From the NCBI GenBank assembly GCA_017545365.1, contig JAFWOP010000074.1, forward strand, positions 1 through 11,984: a DNA stretch of 11,984 nt. Direction: 5' to 3'. This DNA is from Bacteroidales bacterium (lineage in GTDB: Bacteria; Bacteroidota; Bacteroidia; Bacteroidales; P3). The notes beneath the pieces are model-generated. The model saw only the letters and a program-made list of their open reading frames with translations. It made no database searches and was not told the DNA's origin. This document shows positions 11,879 to 11,984 of the stretch, one piece after another. Numbering within the stretch: position 1 is the stretch's first letter; each line of letters begins with the position of its first letter. Both the position numbers and the translations under genes were made by a program.

Positions 11879-11971
11879 CAGCATCGAAGATGCTGAATTT
11901 CAATAACCCCACACAAGGAACGCAGTGTGGGGTCAACGAAAACCCTACTACTCAGCGTCCCGGAGGGACGC
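11879..11971. repeat. Three-hairpin dispersed element, copy 2
   Basis: Hairpin A pairs CAGCATC (11879-11885) with GATGCTG (11889-11895), loop GAA. Hairpin B pairs ACCCCACAC (11906-11914) with GTGTGGGGT (11925-11933). Hairpin C pairs GCGTCCC (11955-11961) with GGGACGC (11965-11971), loop GGA. Spacings between hairpins are 10 and 21 bp, against 11 and 21 in copy 1. Stems A and C differ in sequence from copy 1 but remain fully complementary. The element may continue past the right edge. Confidence 0.85.
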
Positions 11972-11984
11972 GACAATGGGAAAG

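Overview
The window looks like a piece of a chromosome from a Bacteroidales bacterium, probably an uncultured gut or oral lineage with fairly GC-rich coding DNA; family and genus cannot be fixed from sequence alone. The grounds are: several start-proximal promoters of the Bacteroidetes sigma type (TTTG, about 18-19 bp, then TAnnTTTG), A-rich leaders without Shine-Dalgarno sequences, a RecQ with the extended C-terminus, a fimbrillin-like/DUF285 surface lipoprotein, and many short intergenic repeats between genes.

Layout. (1) 31-2232, minus: recQ helicase. It diverges from 2300-4277, plus: kdsD (arabinose-5-phosphate isomerase) and lptB (LPS export ATPase), an LPS core/transport pair separated by a 241-bp spacer filled with repeats. 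(2) 4278-4898: small repeats, then a YafQ-type toxin-antitoxin module on the minus strand that appears dead. The antitoxin has an in-frame amber codon. The toxin loses its C-terminus where a roughly 53-bp imperfect palindrome is inserted. (3) 4924-7190: a lower-GC surface locus with its own promoter, a leader of about 170 nt, a 59-aa Bacteroidales-type peptide and a 559-aa lipoprotein. (4) 7190-7470: a dense block of hairpin repeats with no convincing gene. (5) 7539-8892: monocistronic ackA with a clear promoter and a clear terminator. (6) 8893-8990: tandem CCTAGG decamers and a perfect palindrome. (7) 9044-11733: a tightly packed four-gene redox operon: bacterioferritin-like protein, exported glutathione peroxidase, OhrR-type peroxide sensor and a radical SAM protein. 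(8) 11734-11984: repeats again, including a second copy of the three-hairpin element found between kdsD and lptB.

How the parts fit. recQ, kdsD-lptB and ackA are housekeeping functions. The redox operon links iron handling, peroxide removal and peroxide sensing with an orphan radical SAM enzyme. The most unusual structural signal is the pair of three-hairpin elements. They share arrangement, spacing and GGA/GAA loops, but the stem sequences differ and remain complementary. Other points worth a second look are the ferritin-like protein with apparently substituted ferroxidase ligands, the doubly broken toxin-antitoxin module, and the 10-bp-phased CCTAGG array.
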